Positions 34,765-43,702 of a DNA stretch of 64,000 nt are shown one piece after another (the stretch's first letter is position 1; each line of letters begins with the position of its first letter). Both the position numbers and the translations under genes were made by a program. The notes beneath the pieces are model-generated. The model was not told where the DNA came from, did not search any database, and saw only the letters and a program-made list of their open reading frames with translations. This DNA is from DATFDN01 sp963818885 (GTDB lineage: Bacteria; Pseudomonadota; Alphaproteobacteria; Acetobacterales; Acetobacteraceae). The stretch covers positions 1-64,000 of the forward strand of contig CAWFTP010000004.1 in assembly GCA_963818885.1 (NCBI GenBank). Direction: 5' to 3'.

Positions 34765-35515
34765 TCAGAGCCTGGAGCCGCCGTCTACCGCGACGGTGGT
34801 GCCGGTGATCCAGCGCGCCTCGTCGGAAGCGAGGAAGGCGATGACGGAGGCGACGTCGTCCGGCGCGCCGATGCGCTTGATGCGCCTGCATCCCCATCAC
34901 CGTCGCGCGGCCGGCCTCGGTCTTGGTGACGTTCGACATGTCGGTGTCGATCACGCCGGGCGCCACGGCGTTGACGCGGATGCCGCGCGCGCCGAGCGCG
35001 GCGGCGAAATACTTCACCAGCGTGTCGATGGCGCCCTTCGTGCTCGCATAGGCCGACAGCGTGCCAACCGCGACGTGCGCGCCCAGCGAGGAGACCAACA
35101 CGACACTGCCGCCCTCGCCCAGGACCGGCAGCAATTGCTGCAGCAGAAAATAGGGCGCGCGGACATTGACCGCGAACAGGTTGTCGAAATCCTCGACCGT
35201 GATCTCCTCGATCGGCGCCGCCTTGGAGATGCCGGCGTTGGACACCAGGATGTCGAGATGGCCGCCGCCGATCAGGTCGCGCACCTGAGCGGCGAGCCTG
35301 TGGGCGCCGTCGCGCGCACCCAGGTCGGCGGCGGCCGCGTCGGCGCGCCTGCCGGCGGCGCGGATCTGGTCGACGACCGATCTCGCTTCGTCGGCATTGC
35401 GTCCATAATGGACGATGACGCGTGCGCCGGCGGCGGCGAGCGCGAGCGCGGTGGCGCGGCCCATCCCGCGCGATGCGCCGGTGACGAGAGCGGTCTTGCT
35501 GGCGAGTCCGGTCAT
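34765..35515 (-). CDS. short-chain dehydrogenase/reductase, C-terminal frameshift
   Basis: NAD(P)-dependent oxidoreductase of the classical SDR family, about 249 residues if restored. Cofactor motif TALVTGASRGMGRATALAL, NAG motif ILVSNAGISKAAP, catalytic Ser in VVLVSSLGAHVAVG, and YxxxK in SAYASTKGAIDTLVKYFAAA. After ATVMGMQA the frame is lost. The next frame gives IKRIGAPDDVASVIAFLASD and ITGTTVAVDGGSRL, with the stop at 34765, exactly the family ending, so one extra base lies near 34890. GAGGAG precedes the ATG at 35515. Divergent from a LysR gene, with a palindrome between them. Confidence 0.8.
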
Positions 35516-35533
35516 GGCGGCAAGCTCCTCAAC

Positions 35534-35556
35534 CATTGTCTGTGGGCATGACAATG
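35534..35556. promoter_or_regulatory. LysR-type operator between SDR and lysR genes
   Basis: CATTGTC (35534-35540) and GACAATG (35550-35556) are perfect 7-base inverted arms around a 9-base spacer; ATTGT...ACAAT contains the T-N11-A core of LysR-family sites. It sits in the 100-base divergent promoter region, the usual regulator binding position. Confidence 0.6.
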
Positions 35557-35618
35557 GCCTCGACTTGCCCTTTTGGCCAAGACTTCCCATGCTCAGGTCA
35601 TACTCTTGAGGCATGACC

Positions 35619-36536
35619 ATGGAGCTTCGCCACCTCCGCTATTTCGTCGCGGTCGCCGAGGAGGGCAGCCTCACCAACGCCGCCGAGCGGCGCCTGCACA
35701 CCGCCCAGCCTTCCCTGAGCCGCCAGATCCGCGACCTCGAGCTGGAGCTTGGGGTAACGCTGCTGGAGCGTAGCGCGCGCGGCATCGCGCTGACGGCGGC
35801 GGGGCGCGTGTTCCTCGATCATGCGCGCCTCGCGCTGTTGCAAGTGGAGGCGGCGGGCGAGGCCGCGCGCCGCGCCGCGCGGCCCGACAAGGCGGGCTTC
35901 GTCATCGGCTTCCTGACGGGGCATGAGGTGATGTGGCTGCCCGAGGCGCTGCGCATCCTCCGCGAGGACGCGCCGGGCGTGGAGATCACGCTCATGAGCC
36001 AGTCCTCGCCCGATCTCGCCGGCGCGCTCATGCGCGGCAAGGCGGACGTCGCGTTCCTCCGGCGAGAGGCCCAGGCGCCCGGCCTCGCGTTCCGCCATCT
36101 GATCAAGGAGGAGCTGGTCGTGATCCTGCCGGTCGGCCACCGACTCGCCGCGCGCACGACGATCCGGCCGCGCGACCTGAGAGGAGAGACCTACATCTCT
36201 CCCACGCGCGTCGCTCCCGTCCTGAAGGCGGCGATCGACGCCTATACCGTGCGATCCGGCATCATCCTGACGCCCGCTTTCGACGCGGAGAACCTCTCAT
36301 CGGCAATGTCGCTGGTGGCCTCGACCGGCGGCGTCACGCTGCTGCCGCTCTACTCGAAGAACCTGCTCTCGCCCTCCGTAGTCATCCGCCCCTTGCAGGG
36401 CGAGGCGCCGACGATCGACCTGGCGCTGGGCTACAGCCGCTCGAACACCTCCCCGCTCGTGAAGCGGTTCCTCGCGCGCGCCGACGAACTCGTCGCCTGC
36501 GTGACAAGAGTGATTGCTCCCCCCTCGGTTCCCTGA
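35619..36536 (+). CDS. LysR-family transcriptional regulator
   Basis: DNA-binding regulator of about 305 residues. The winged helix-turn-helix is MELRHLRYFVAVAEEGSLTN then AAERRLHTAQPSLSRQIRDL. The effector domain follows (GFLTGHEVMWLPEALRILRE, then LMRGKADVAFLRRE, then GGVTLLPLYSKNLL), of the type near CatR/HcaR regulators. I take the ATG at 35619, which is 7 bases from GAGG; another ATG lies 6 bases earlier. Divergent from the SDR-MFS pair that it probably once controlled; that pair is now frameshifted. Confidence 0.92.
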   Translation: MELRHLRYFVAVAEEGSLTNAAERRLHTAQPSLSRQIRDLELELGVTLLERSARGIALTAAGRVFLDHARLALLQVEAAGEAARRAARPDKAGFVIGFLTGHEVMWLPEALRILREDAPGVEITLMSQSSPDLAGALMRGKADVAFLRREAQAPGLAFRHLIKEELVVILPVGHRLAARTTIRPRDLRGETYISPTRVAPVLKAAIDAYTVRSGIILTPAFDAENLSSAMSLVASTGGVTLLPLYSKNLLSPSVVIRPLQGEAPTIDLALGYSRSNTSPLVKRFLARADELVACVTRVIAPPSVP

Positions 36537-36614
36537 TTAGCTGCCCGGAACGTTCGGCCGGGGCGCCCGGGCCGGCGGCACATCACGGATAGAAGGGCGC
36601 CGGGGGAAGCAGAC

Positions 36615-38312
36615 ATGGCACGCAGCACACGACTAGCGGCCCTCGCGGGTGCCGCCGTACTCGCCGTCGTATCCGGCGCCGCCGCGCAGGAGGTTCGCAG
36701 CGCCGTAAAATACGGCGACATGAGCGAGGTCACGCAGGACATGCTGAACCGCGCCGGCAGCGACGGCAGTAACTACCTGCTGACCAACGGCGACTACGCG
36801 CAGACCCGCTACTATCCGAACCGCCAGATCAATACCGGCAACGTCGCGCGCCTGCATCCGGCGTGGATCTTCCAGACCGATGTCACCGAATCGCTCGAGA
36901 CCACGCCGATCGTGGTGGATGGGACGATGTTCGTGACCACCGCTTTCAACCACCTCTATGCGCTCGATGCGCGCACCGGGAAGGAGATCTGGCATTACAA
37001 GCAGAAGCTCGGGCCGATCACCACGTATTGCTGCGGCTCCAACAACCGCGGCGTCGCGGTCTATGGCGGCAAGGTCTACATGGCGACGCTCGATTCGAAG
37101 CTGGTGGCGCTCGACGCCAAGACCGGCAAGCTCATCTGGTCCACCGACGTCGCTGACCCCGAGCTCGGCTACAGCGAGACGATGGCGCCGACCGCGGTGA
37201 ACGGGAAGATCCTGCTTGGCACCAATGGCGGCGAATACGGCATCCGCGGCTTCGTGAAGGCGTATGACGCCGACACCGGCAAGCTGCTCTGGACCTTCGA
37301 CACCATCCCGGAGAACTCGCAGGGCGTGTGGGCAACCACCGACGCGACGGGAAAGGACGAGCATCGCGACATCGCCGCCGAGAAGGCGGCCTACGCCAAG
37401 GACGGCGATCCATACAAAAGGCTGGGCGGCGGCGTGTGGCAGAACCCCTCGGTCGACCTCAAGCGCAACCGCATCTACTTCGTGGTCGGCAATCCCTCGC
37501 CCGATCTCGACGGGGCGGTGCGGCCGGGCGACAACCTCTACACCGACAGCCTGGTCTCGGTGGACCTCGACACCGGCAAATACATCTGCCACTTCCAGTA
37601 CGTGCCGCACGACGTCTGGGACCTCGACGCGGTCAGCCCGACGGTGCTGACGCCGGTCGCCGACAAGGACGGCCACATCGTCGACGGCGTGCTGCACGCC
37701 GGCAAGACCGGGTATCTCTACGTCAACAAGGCCGACGATTGCAGCCTGATCCGCTACTCCGAGGCGATGGTTCCGCAGGAGAACATGTGGACCTTGCCCA
37801 CGCCGCAGGGCGCGCGGATGCTGCCGGGCGCCAATGGCGGCGTCGAATGGTCGCCGATCGCGACGGTGCCACGCCGGCACATGGCCTATGCGATCAACCT
37901 GCATCAGCCGATGACCTACACGCTGACCAGTGCACCCTATCCGTCCGGCAAGCTGTGGCTGGGCGGCGCCTTCGCGGTGATCCCGAGCGAAGCGCAATGG
38001 GGCAATATCACCGCCGTCGACTACAACACCGGGAAGATCGTCTGGCAGGTGAAGACGCCGGAGCCGATGATCGGGGGCATCCTCGCGACCGCCGGGGGCT
38101 TGCTGTTCACCGGCGAGGGCAACGGCGAGTTCCGTGCCTATGACGCCGCGACCGGATCGACGCTGTGGTCCTTCCAGGCGGGCGCGGGCGTGAACGCACC
38201 GCCCTCGTCGTATTCCGTGGAAGGCAAGCAGTACATCGTGGTCGGCGCCGGCGGGAACGCGCAGCTCAACTACAAGCGGGGCAATGCGATCATCGCGTTC
38301 ACCCTGGACTGA
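36615..38312 (+). CDS. PQQ-dependent dehydrogenase (alcohol dehydrogenase type)
   Basis: Periplasmic quinoprotein, 565 residues. Signal peptide LAALAGAAVLAVVSGAAAQ, then an eight-bladed propeller with repeated tryptophan-docking motifs (ALDARTGKEIWHYKQKL, ALDAKTGKLIWSTDV, AYDADTGKLLWTFDT, AYDAATGSTLWSFQAG). The vicinal Cys pair that lies over PQQ is in TTYCCGSNNRGVAVYGGKVY. VPHDVWDLDAV resembles the active-site region. It oxidises alcohols or aldehydes and passes electrons to a cytochrome c; a di-haem cytochrome gene overlaps its end. The exact substrate is not readable. No PQQ-synthesis genes are in the window. Confidence 0.9.
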   Translation: MARSTRLAALAGAAVLAVVSGAAAQEVRSAVKYGDMSEVTQDMLNRAGSDGSNYLLTNGDYAQTRYYPNRQINTGNVARLHPAWIFQTDVTESLETTPIVVDGTMFVTTAFNHLYALDARTGKEIWHYKQKLGPITTYCCGSNNRGVAVYGGKVYMATLDSKLVALDAKTGKLIWSTDVADPELGYSETMAPTAVNGKILLGTNGGEYGIRGFVKAYDADTGKLLWTFDTIPENSQGVWATTDATGKDEHRDIAAEKAAYAKDGDPYKRLGGGVWQNPSVDLKRNRIYFVVGNPSPDLDGAVRPGDNLYTDSLVSVDLDTGKYICHFQYVPHDVWDLDAVSPTVLTPVADKDGHIVDGVLHAGKTGYLYVNKADDCSLIRYSEAMVPQENMWTLPTPQGARMLPGANGGVEWSPIATVPRRHMAYAINLHQPMTYTLTSAPYPSGKLWLGGAFAVIPSEAQWGNITAVDYNTGKIVWQVKTPEPMIGGILATAGGLLFTGEGNGEFRAYDAATGSTLWSFQAGAGVNAPPSSYSVEGKQYIVVGAGGNAQLNYKRGNAIIAFTLD

Positions 38313-38883
38313 GCGCGCATTTGTCGTGATCGTGGGGGCAGCGTGGCTCGCCGCGCTGCTCCCGCCGTGCGCGGGTGCGCAGCCCGCACCCGACAAGCTC
38401 GCCGTCTGCACCGCGTGTCACGGCGCGAACGGCGTGCCGACCGATCCGTCGATTCCGGTGATCGCCGGCCAGCAGGAGGGCTACCTCTACGTGGAGCTGC
38501 GCGACTTCAAGCTCGGCAACCGGCGTAGCGAAATCATGCAGCCGGTCGCGGCCGGGCTGGAGAAGGCCGGCATGCAGGCACTCGCCGCCTGGTTCGCCGC
38601 CCAGCCCTGGCCCGACCTGAAGCAGCCCTCCGCCTCGGTGGTGCAGACACACCAGGCAGAGGTGCTCATCGGTTCGGTCGTGTGCGAGAGCTGCCACGCT
38701 GCGGGCTTCAAGGGTAGCGGGATGATCCCGCGGATCGCCGGGCAGAGCGCCGCGTACCTGCGTGCCACGATGGCGGCCTTCCGCGGCGGCGCGCGCGCCA
38801 ATAATCCAGGGATGACCGCAGTCCTGAAGAACGCGACCAATTCCGACATCGAAGCGCTCGCCGCGTTACTCGCGGCTTATTAA
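38284..38883 (+). CDS. di-haem c-type cytochrome
   Basis: Exported cytochrome of about 199 residues with two haem c sites, CTACH (residues 42-46) and CESCH (134-138), in a duplicated class I fold (VIAGQQEGYLYVELRDFK and RIAGQSAAYLRATMAAFR are equivalent segments). The signal peptide is FVVIVGAAWLAALLPPCAGA. The ATG at 38284 overlaps the end of the PQQ dehydrogenase gene by 29 bases; later GTG or TTG starts are possible. It is the likely electron acceptor of that dehydrogenase. Confidence 0.9.
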   Translation: MRSSRSPWTERAFVVIVGAAWLAALLPPCAGAQPAPDKLAVCTACHGANGVPTDPSIPVIAGQQEGYLYVELRDFKLGNRRSEIMQPVAAGLEKAGMQALAAWFAAQPWPDLKQPSASVVQTHQAEVLIGSVVCESCHAAGFKGSGMIPRIAGQSAAYLRATMAAFRGGARANNPGMTAVLKNATNSDIEALAALLAAY

Positions 38884-38891
38884 TCGCGACG

Positions 38892-39854
38892 CTACCCCGC
38901 CCCGCGCGACAGTGGCACTGGATAGAGGTGGAACGGCTTCGGTGGCCCGGCTTTCGGGTCGAGCAGGTGGTCGAGCTGACCCTCCGACACCCACGCCGTG
39001 TGGCCGATCTGGACGACGGAGGTCGGGACGTCGTATCCGCTCTTCAGCACGTCGATCTTCGCTTCGTCGTGGTCGATGGTGACCTCGTCGAGCCGCCCGC
39101 CTCCTTCGATCATCAGCAGCGTGTTCGGCCCGAGGCGGCGAAGCGCGTCGGGCCGGTCGAGCGCACGGGAGGGCCGTAGTTCGTCGACCGTTCCCGCACT
39201 GCCATCCTTGTTCACGTTGATCCGGAACAGCTTGTTGCCGTTGTAGAGATCGACATAGACATTACCGTCCGATCCGAACGCGATGCCGTCGAGCCCGGCA
39301 CCCTTCGCCACCGTGAAGCGCGAGTCCGTCGCCCACGCCTCGAAGCTGCCGGAGCCGGGTGCCAGGCGCAGCACGTGGGGGTTGAACGAGTCGGTGACAT
39401 AGGCGGCACCATCCGGACCAATGGCGATGTCGTTGCACAGGGTGCGTTCACCGGGAAGGCCCACGCTTCCCTTCGGCGCTCCCGTCGTCAGGTCGAACAT
39501 CTTGAGCGCGACGGGCTTCTGTCCGCCTGGGATCGTCACGCCGGCGGCGCTGAGATCGCTCGAGCACGCGTAGAGGGTATGGGAACGGGTATCGGCAAGC
39601 ACGCCAAGGACCGACATCATCCCCGCGGTCCCCGGCTTGATCCAAAGCCGCGCCTGCTGCTCCCCGGGTGCGGTACGATAGATCGCGCCATCGCCGAAAC
39701 CGCCGTCGATCAGAGCGCCACCGTCGGCGGTGACGCTCTCGGGATAGGCGCGGCTTCCGGGTATGGTGATCTCCGCCGGTGCGGTTGCCACGAAAGCCGC
39801 GGGGACGATGAGGATGAACGCGGCGACCACGCCCGCTTCGGGCATCCAACGCAT
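38892..39854 (-). CDS. exported SMP-30/gluconolactonase-like beta-propeller protein
   Basis: A 320-residue exported protein with signal VVAAFILIVPAAFVATAPA. It has repeated propeller-like strands: ADTRSHTLYACSSDLSAAGV, DIAIGPDGAAYVTDSFNPHV, GIAFGSDGNVYVDLYNGNKL. The GPDG and GSDG turns followed by YV/YVT are typical of SMP-30/NHL propellers. An enzymatic (lactonase) or binding role cannot be told. It lies between two PQQ-dehydrogenase clusters, reading toward the first and downstream of the second, so it may act with sugar-acid or lactone metabolism; that is inference. Confidence 0.7.
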   Translation of the reverse strand: MRWMPEAGVVAAFILIVPAAFVATAPAEITIPGSRAYPESVTADGGALIDGGFGDGAIYRTAPGEQQARLWIKPGTAGMMSVLGVLADTRSHTLYACSSDLSAAGVTIPGGQKPVALKMFDLTTGAPKGSVGLPGERTLCNDIAIGPDGAAYVTDSFNPHVLRLAPGSGSFEAWATDSRFTVAKGAGLDGIAFGSDGNVYVDLYNGNKLFRINVNKDGSAGTVDELRPSRALDRPDALRRLGPNTLLMIEGGGRLDEVTIDHDEAKIDVLKSGYDVPTSVVQIGHTAWVSEGQLDHLLDPKAGPPKPFHLYPVPLSRGAG

Positions 39855-39893
39855 CGCACTCTCCCTGTTTTCCGGTTCCCTCGCTCGTGAATG

Positions 39894-39931
39894 AACCGAT
39901 CCGGTCCGCAGTCACGCGGCCCGGATCGGTT
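39894..39931 (-). terminator. long hairpin after the second PQQ dehydrogenase gene
   Basis: AACCGATCCGG and CCGGATCGGTT form a perfect 11-bp stem; inside it CCGC and GCGG pair around AGTCAC, giving a 15-bp interrupted stem. It lies 12 bases beyond the stop of the minus-strand PQQ dehydrogenase gene and before the next gene start region. There is no T run, so termination may be weak or Rho-assisted. Confidence 0.55.
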
Positions 39932-39943
39932 CGCCTCGATCTC

Positions 39944-41791
39944 CTACCGCCGGGGCAGCGCGAAGATCGCCACGGCGTCGCCGTACTGCTTGCCAAGCCG
40001 CGTCATGATGTCGGGGTTGCCGTTCGCGGCGTTGCCGCCCGCGGCGACCGCAACATATTGCACGCCATCCACCGAGTAGGTGATCGGCGGCGCCTGCACG
40101 CCGGCGCCGAGATTGAACGACCACAGCTTGCGCCCGCTTTGCGCGTCGAAGGCATCGAAGTCGCCGTTCATCTCGCCCCCGAACACCAGATTGCCCGCGG
40201 TCGCCAGCACGCCGCCCACCATCGGAAGACCCGACTGGTCCTGCCAGGCGATCTTGCCGTTATCGACATCGACCGCGGACAACGTGCCGGTGGGCGGGAT
40301 GGTGCCGCTCGGATGCGGGTCCGTCACCGGCTGCAGCACGCTGCCGAGGGTCAGGCCCAGTCCCAGCAGCTTGGCATTGTCCGCCGTCTTCACGCCTGGC
40401 GGGTGCGCCTCGTATTTCCAGGCCTGGTTGGTGCCCATCACATACAGGTAGCGAGTTCGCGGCGAGAACGCCTCGGGCGACCACTCATTGCCGCCCTGCG
40501 CGCCGGGATAGATCAGCACCGGCTTCTCGCCCGGTATGGTCCACATCGTGCTGCTCTGCATGACGAACGGTTCGGACTTGCGGATCAGCTGGCCGTTCTG
40601 CCGGTTGACGATGAAGACCTGACCCTCCTTGCCGCCCTCTGCCGCCGCCTGCACCATCTTGCCGTTGCTGTCCTTGGCGTTCAGCAGCACGACGGGGCCG
40701 GTCGCGTCATAGTCCCACAAATCGTGCGGCACCTCCTGGTACCACCAAGCGAGTGTGCCATCCTTGGCGTGCAGCGCGACGATCGAGTCCGTGTACGCGT
40801 TGGCGCCCTTGCGCGACTCGCCCCAATTGTCCGGGTTGGGATTGCCCTCCGCGAAGATGACAAGCCCGTTCGCCGGGTCGATCGCCGGCGTGTTCCAGAC
40901 CGAGCCGCCACCGACCTTCCACGAATCCCCTTCCCACGTATCGCCGCCCGGCTGGCTGGGGGCCGCCGTGGTATGGAACAGCCAGACCTGCTTGCCGGTG
41001 TTGGCATCCAGGCCGACGACGAAGCCGCGCGTCGGATACTCGGCGCCCGAGCTGCCCACGATCACCACGCCGTCATAGATCTGCGGCGCCATGGTGAAGG
41101 AATATTGCGTCGGGTTCGGCAGTTCCGCCGCCGGTTGTGTCGTCCACAGAACCTTGCCGGTGGCGGCGTCGAGCGCCATGACGCGCGCATCCAGCGTCGC
41201 CATGAACACCTTGCCGTAAGCGACGGCGACGCCGCGCAACTCATGGCCGCAGCACAGGCTGGAGAAGTTCAGCTCCGGCGTATAGGCCCAAAGCTCCTTT
41301 CCGGTGGTCGCGTCGTAGGCCTGCACGTGATTGTCGGCCGTCGAGATATACAGGATCCCGTTCACCTCGGTCGGGCTGTCCTCGAAGCTGTTCGCCACGC
41401 CTGTCTGGATGACGGCGACCGGCGCCAGCTGCCTGACGTTGGACGTCTTGATGTCGGTCAGCGGCGAGAACCGCTGATTGTCGTAGGTCCGTCCGTATAG
41501 CAGCCAGTCGTCCGTGTTCTGCGCGGCGCCCAGAAGGTCGAGGTCGGTGACGTCGACGTTGACGCCGACGGGACGTGTCGCGCCTTGCGTGATCGGCACG
41601 GTCTCGCTGCTCGGGGCCGGCGTCGCCGGCGCCTGCACCCTGGGCATAGATCCGCCGCCGCCTTGCGTATCGGCGCCGGCGGGAGCGGATTGCTGCGCCA
41701 TCGCCGGCGCGGCCAGCAGTCCTCCCGCGCACAACGCGAGCAAGGCGACCCGCGAGCGATACCAGGTTTTCGTCCGTGTGCTCTCTGTCAT
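39944..41791 (-). CDS. PQQ-dependent dehydrogenase (second copy, longer N-terminus)
   Basis: Periplasmic quinoprotein of 615 residues. Signal peptide RVALLALCAGGLLAAPAMAQ, then a Pro/Gly/Ala-rich linker of about 40 residues, then the propeller. The vicinal Cys pair is in FSSLCCGHELRGVAVAYGKV, and docking motifs include AYDATTGKELWAYTPE, ALDAATGKVLWTTQP and AFDAQSGRKLWSFNLGAG. VPHDLWDYDATGPVV matches the active-site region. It differs clearly from the copy at 36.6 kb, so this is not a recent duplication. A single-haem cytochrome c gene lies just upstream in the same direction. Confidence 0.9.
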   Translation of the reverse strand: MTESTRTKTWYRSRVALLALCAGGLLAAPAMAQQSAPAGADTQGGGGSMPRVQAPATPAPSSETVPITQGATRPVGVNVDVTDLDLLGAAQNTDDWLLYGRTYDNQRFSPLTDIKTSNVRQLAPVAVIQTGVANSFEDSPTEVNGILYISTADNHVQAYDATTGKELWAYTPELNFSSLCCGHELRGVAVAYGKVFMATLDARVMALDAATGKVLWTTQPAAELPNPTQYSFTMAPQIYDGVVIVGSSGAEYPTRGFVVGLDANTGKQVWLFHTTAAPSQPGGDTWEGDSWKVGGGSVWNTPAIDPANGLVIFAEGNPNPDNWGESRKGANAYTDSIVALHAKDGTLAWWYQEVPHDLWDYDATGPVVLLNAKDSNGKMVQAAAEGGKEGQVFIVNRQNGQLIRKSEPFVMQSSTMWTIPGEKPVLIYPGAQGGNEWSPEAFSPRTRYLYVMGTNQAWKYEAHPPGVKTADNAKLLGLGLTLGSVLQPVTDPHPSGTIPPTGTLSAVDVDNGKIAWQDQSGLPMVGGVLATAGNLVFGGEMNGDFDAFDAQSGRKLWSFNLGAGVQAPPITYSVDGVQYVAVAAGGNAANGNPDIMTRLGKQYGDAVAIFALPRR

Positions 41792-41845
41792 GGCGTTCCT
41801 CCATCAAACCCGAACGCAACGTGCCGCCGCTTCGGTCATTCGCGA

Positions 41846-42277
41846 TCATCCGCCGCCCGAGGCGGCGCCGAGATCGATGTCCTTGAGTTTCGGATCGTCC
41901 GTCGAAAGTGGCCTGTCGCCCGCCGGATAGCCGTTCTCTTTCAGGATGAAGGCCATGATGTCGGAGCACTGCGTCGGCGTGAGCGATCCGGGTTTGGTCT
42001 GCGGCATCTGCGTCGCGATGAACTGCAGCAGCATCGGCGCGGTCATGTGCTGCGCCGCGACCATCTGATGGAACTGCCGCCCGGTTAGCGCCGGCCCGAC
42101 CTTGCCGGTGAGGTCCTCGCCATGGCAGACGGCGCAGGTGTGATAATAGATGTCGCGACCATTCATGGCCTGCGCGTCGGTATAGACCGCCGCGGTGCCG
42201 GCTGCGGCAGGAGTGGCCATGCCGAGCAGTCCGGCAAGGCACACACCCGCACCGATCGGATGTCGACGCATTCGCAT
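41846..42277 (-). CDS. single-haem c-type cytochrome
   Basis: Exported cytochrome of about 143 residues. Signal peptide GVCLAGLLGMATPAAAG, haem site CAVCH (residues 48-52) and a likely axial Met in ATQMPQTKPGSL. It ends in a Gly-rich tail. The start is chosen at 42277; an ATG six bases downstream is as good. It precedes the second PQQ dehydrogenase with a 54-base gap and probably takes its electrons. Confidence 0.88.
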   Translation of the reverse strand: MRMRRHPIGAGVCLAGLLGMATPAAAGTAAVYTDAQAMNGRDIYYHTCAVCHGEDLTGKVGPALTGRQFHQMVAAQHMTAPMLLQFIATQMPQTKPGSLTPTQCSDIMAFILKENGYPAGDRPLSTDDPKLKDIDLGAASGGG

Positions 42278-42457
42278 TGCAACGTGCAAGCGCTCTGCCG
42301 CAAGGATCGGCGAAATTGGGCGCGCGCGCATGCGACACGTCAACCAAGTCTCGAATAACAATGGCGCGATTCGTGCAGTGCGCGATCGCTGGCGCTGAAA
42401 TAACGTCGTGATGACGATGCCGCGGGGCGGCTTGCTGGCGATCGTATTGGCGGGCTA

Positions 42458-43510
42458 GAGCGGGATGATATCAGACTGAATCGAAGAGAGGGCTTCCCCG
42501 ACGCGAGGCGGATCTGATTCAAGCTGCTGGCTGGATCGGAGGCCAGCATGGATGGCCGGACCTTATTCGATGGACCTGCGTGAGCGCATGGTGATGGCGG
42601 TCGAGCGTGACGGGATGTCGTGTCACGCGGCGGCGCGGCGCCTGGGGGTGGCGGTAAGCACGGCGGTGAAGTGGATGCAGAGATACCGCCGAACCGGCAG
42701 CGTGGCGCCGGGACAGATGGGCGGGCACAAACCCAAGGCGATCGCTGGGGCGCACCGGGACTGGCTGATCGCCCGTTGTCGGAGCGCCGCCTTCACGCTG
42801 CGCGGGCTGGTCGGCGAGCTGGCGGAACGCGGGCTGAAGGTGGACTACCGCTCGGTGTGGGCATTCGTCCACGCCGAGGGGCTCAGCTTCAAAAAAAACC
42901 GTGCTCGCCCGCGAGCAGGATCGTCCCGATATCGCCCGGCGGCGGGCGCAATGGCGGATCTACCAGCAACGGATTGATCCCGCCCGCCTGGTCTTCATCG
43001 ACGAGACTTGGACCAAGACCAACATGGCCCCGTTGCGCGGATGGTCGCCACGCGGCCAGCGGTTATCGGCGAAGGTTCCATACGGTCATTGGAACACGAT
43101 GACCTTCGTCGCCGCCCTACGGCACGATCGCATCGAGGCGCCCTGGCTGCTCGACCGGCCGATCAATGGCGATCGATTCGTCGCCTATGTGGAGAACGTG
43201 CTCGTGCCCACCTTACAGGCCGGCGATCTGGTGATCGTCGACAACCTCGCCAGCCACAAACGTCACGCCGTTCGCCAGGCGTTACGCCAGGTCGGCGCCA
43301 AGCTGCTGTTCCTGCCGAAATACTCCCCCGACCTCAATCCAATCGAGCAGGTCTTCGCCAAGCTCAAGCACCTCCTCCGCAAAGCCGCCGCACGAACCCA
43401 GGACGCCGTCTGCCAAACCATCGGCACCCTCCTCAACAGCTTCACCGCCGAGGAGTGCGCCAATTACTTCAAACACTCAGGCTACGCTTCCACCTAATGT
43501 CATCCCGCTC
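42458..43510. mobile_element. IS630-family insertion sequence
   Basis: The element is 1053 bases long. The inverted ends are GAGCGGGATGATATCAG (42458) and, inward from 43510, GAGCGGGATGACATTAG (15 of 17 match). TA flanks both sides (42456-42457 and 43511-43512), the TA target duplication of IS630/Tc1 elements. It holds one transposase gene in two overlapping frames. Both ends are intact, so it may be active. Confidence 0.93.
42552..43497 (+). CDS. IS630-family transposase in two frames joined at an A8 run
   Basis: Cut-and-paste DDE transposase. The first frame (42552 to about 42895) encodes the helix-turn-helix part (MDLRERMVMAVERDGMSCHA, then HAAARRLGVAVSTAVKWMQRY). The second frame (to 43497) encodes the catalytic core with Asp in LVFIDETWTKTNMAP, Asp in GDLVIVDNLASHKRHAVRQ and Glu in YSPDLNPIEQVFAKLKHLL. 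They meet at eight A residues (42891-42898) inside TTCAAAAAAAACC; seven As would fuse them as SFKKTVLAREQ. IS630 elements commonly make the fused protein by slippage, so this may be programmed rather than a defect. Confidence 0.9.
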
Positions 43511-43702
43511 TAGGGGACACTCGACAGGCTGCGGTCCCGGGAGGGAGTTCTTGCCGACACAAGATCTGGGACGCCGCGCCCTGCTCTGCCGTTCGGCGGC
43601 CGGCGCCGCTCCTCCCGCCGCGGCGAAACCCGCGCCGTACGGCGCGGGCGAAGCTGGAGGGGTGATCGCGACGGTGAATGCGATCAACGCGGGTGGGGCT
43701 GA

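Noticed and set aside
39887..41500. 537-codon plus-strand frame opposite the PQQ dehydrogenase
   Set aside because: No recognisable motif, shadow composition, antisense to a complete quinoprotein gene.
43514..43700. Gene between the IS630 end and the nucleotidyltransferase remnant
   Set aside because: Frames on both strands are short, Ala/Pro/Arg-rich and without signals or motifs.
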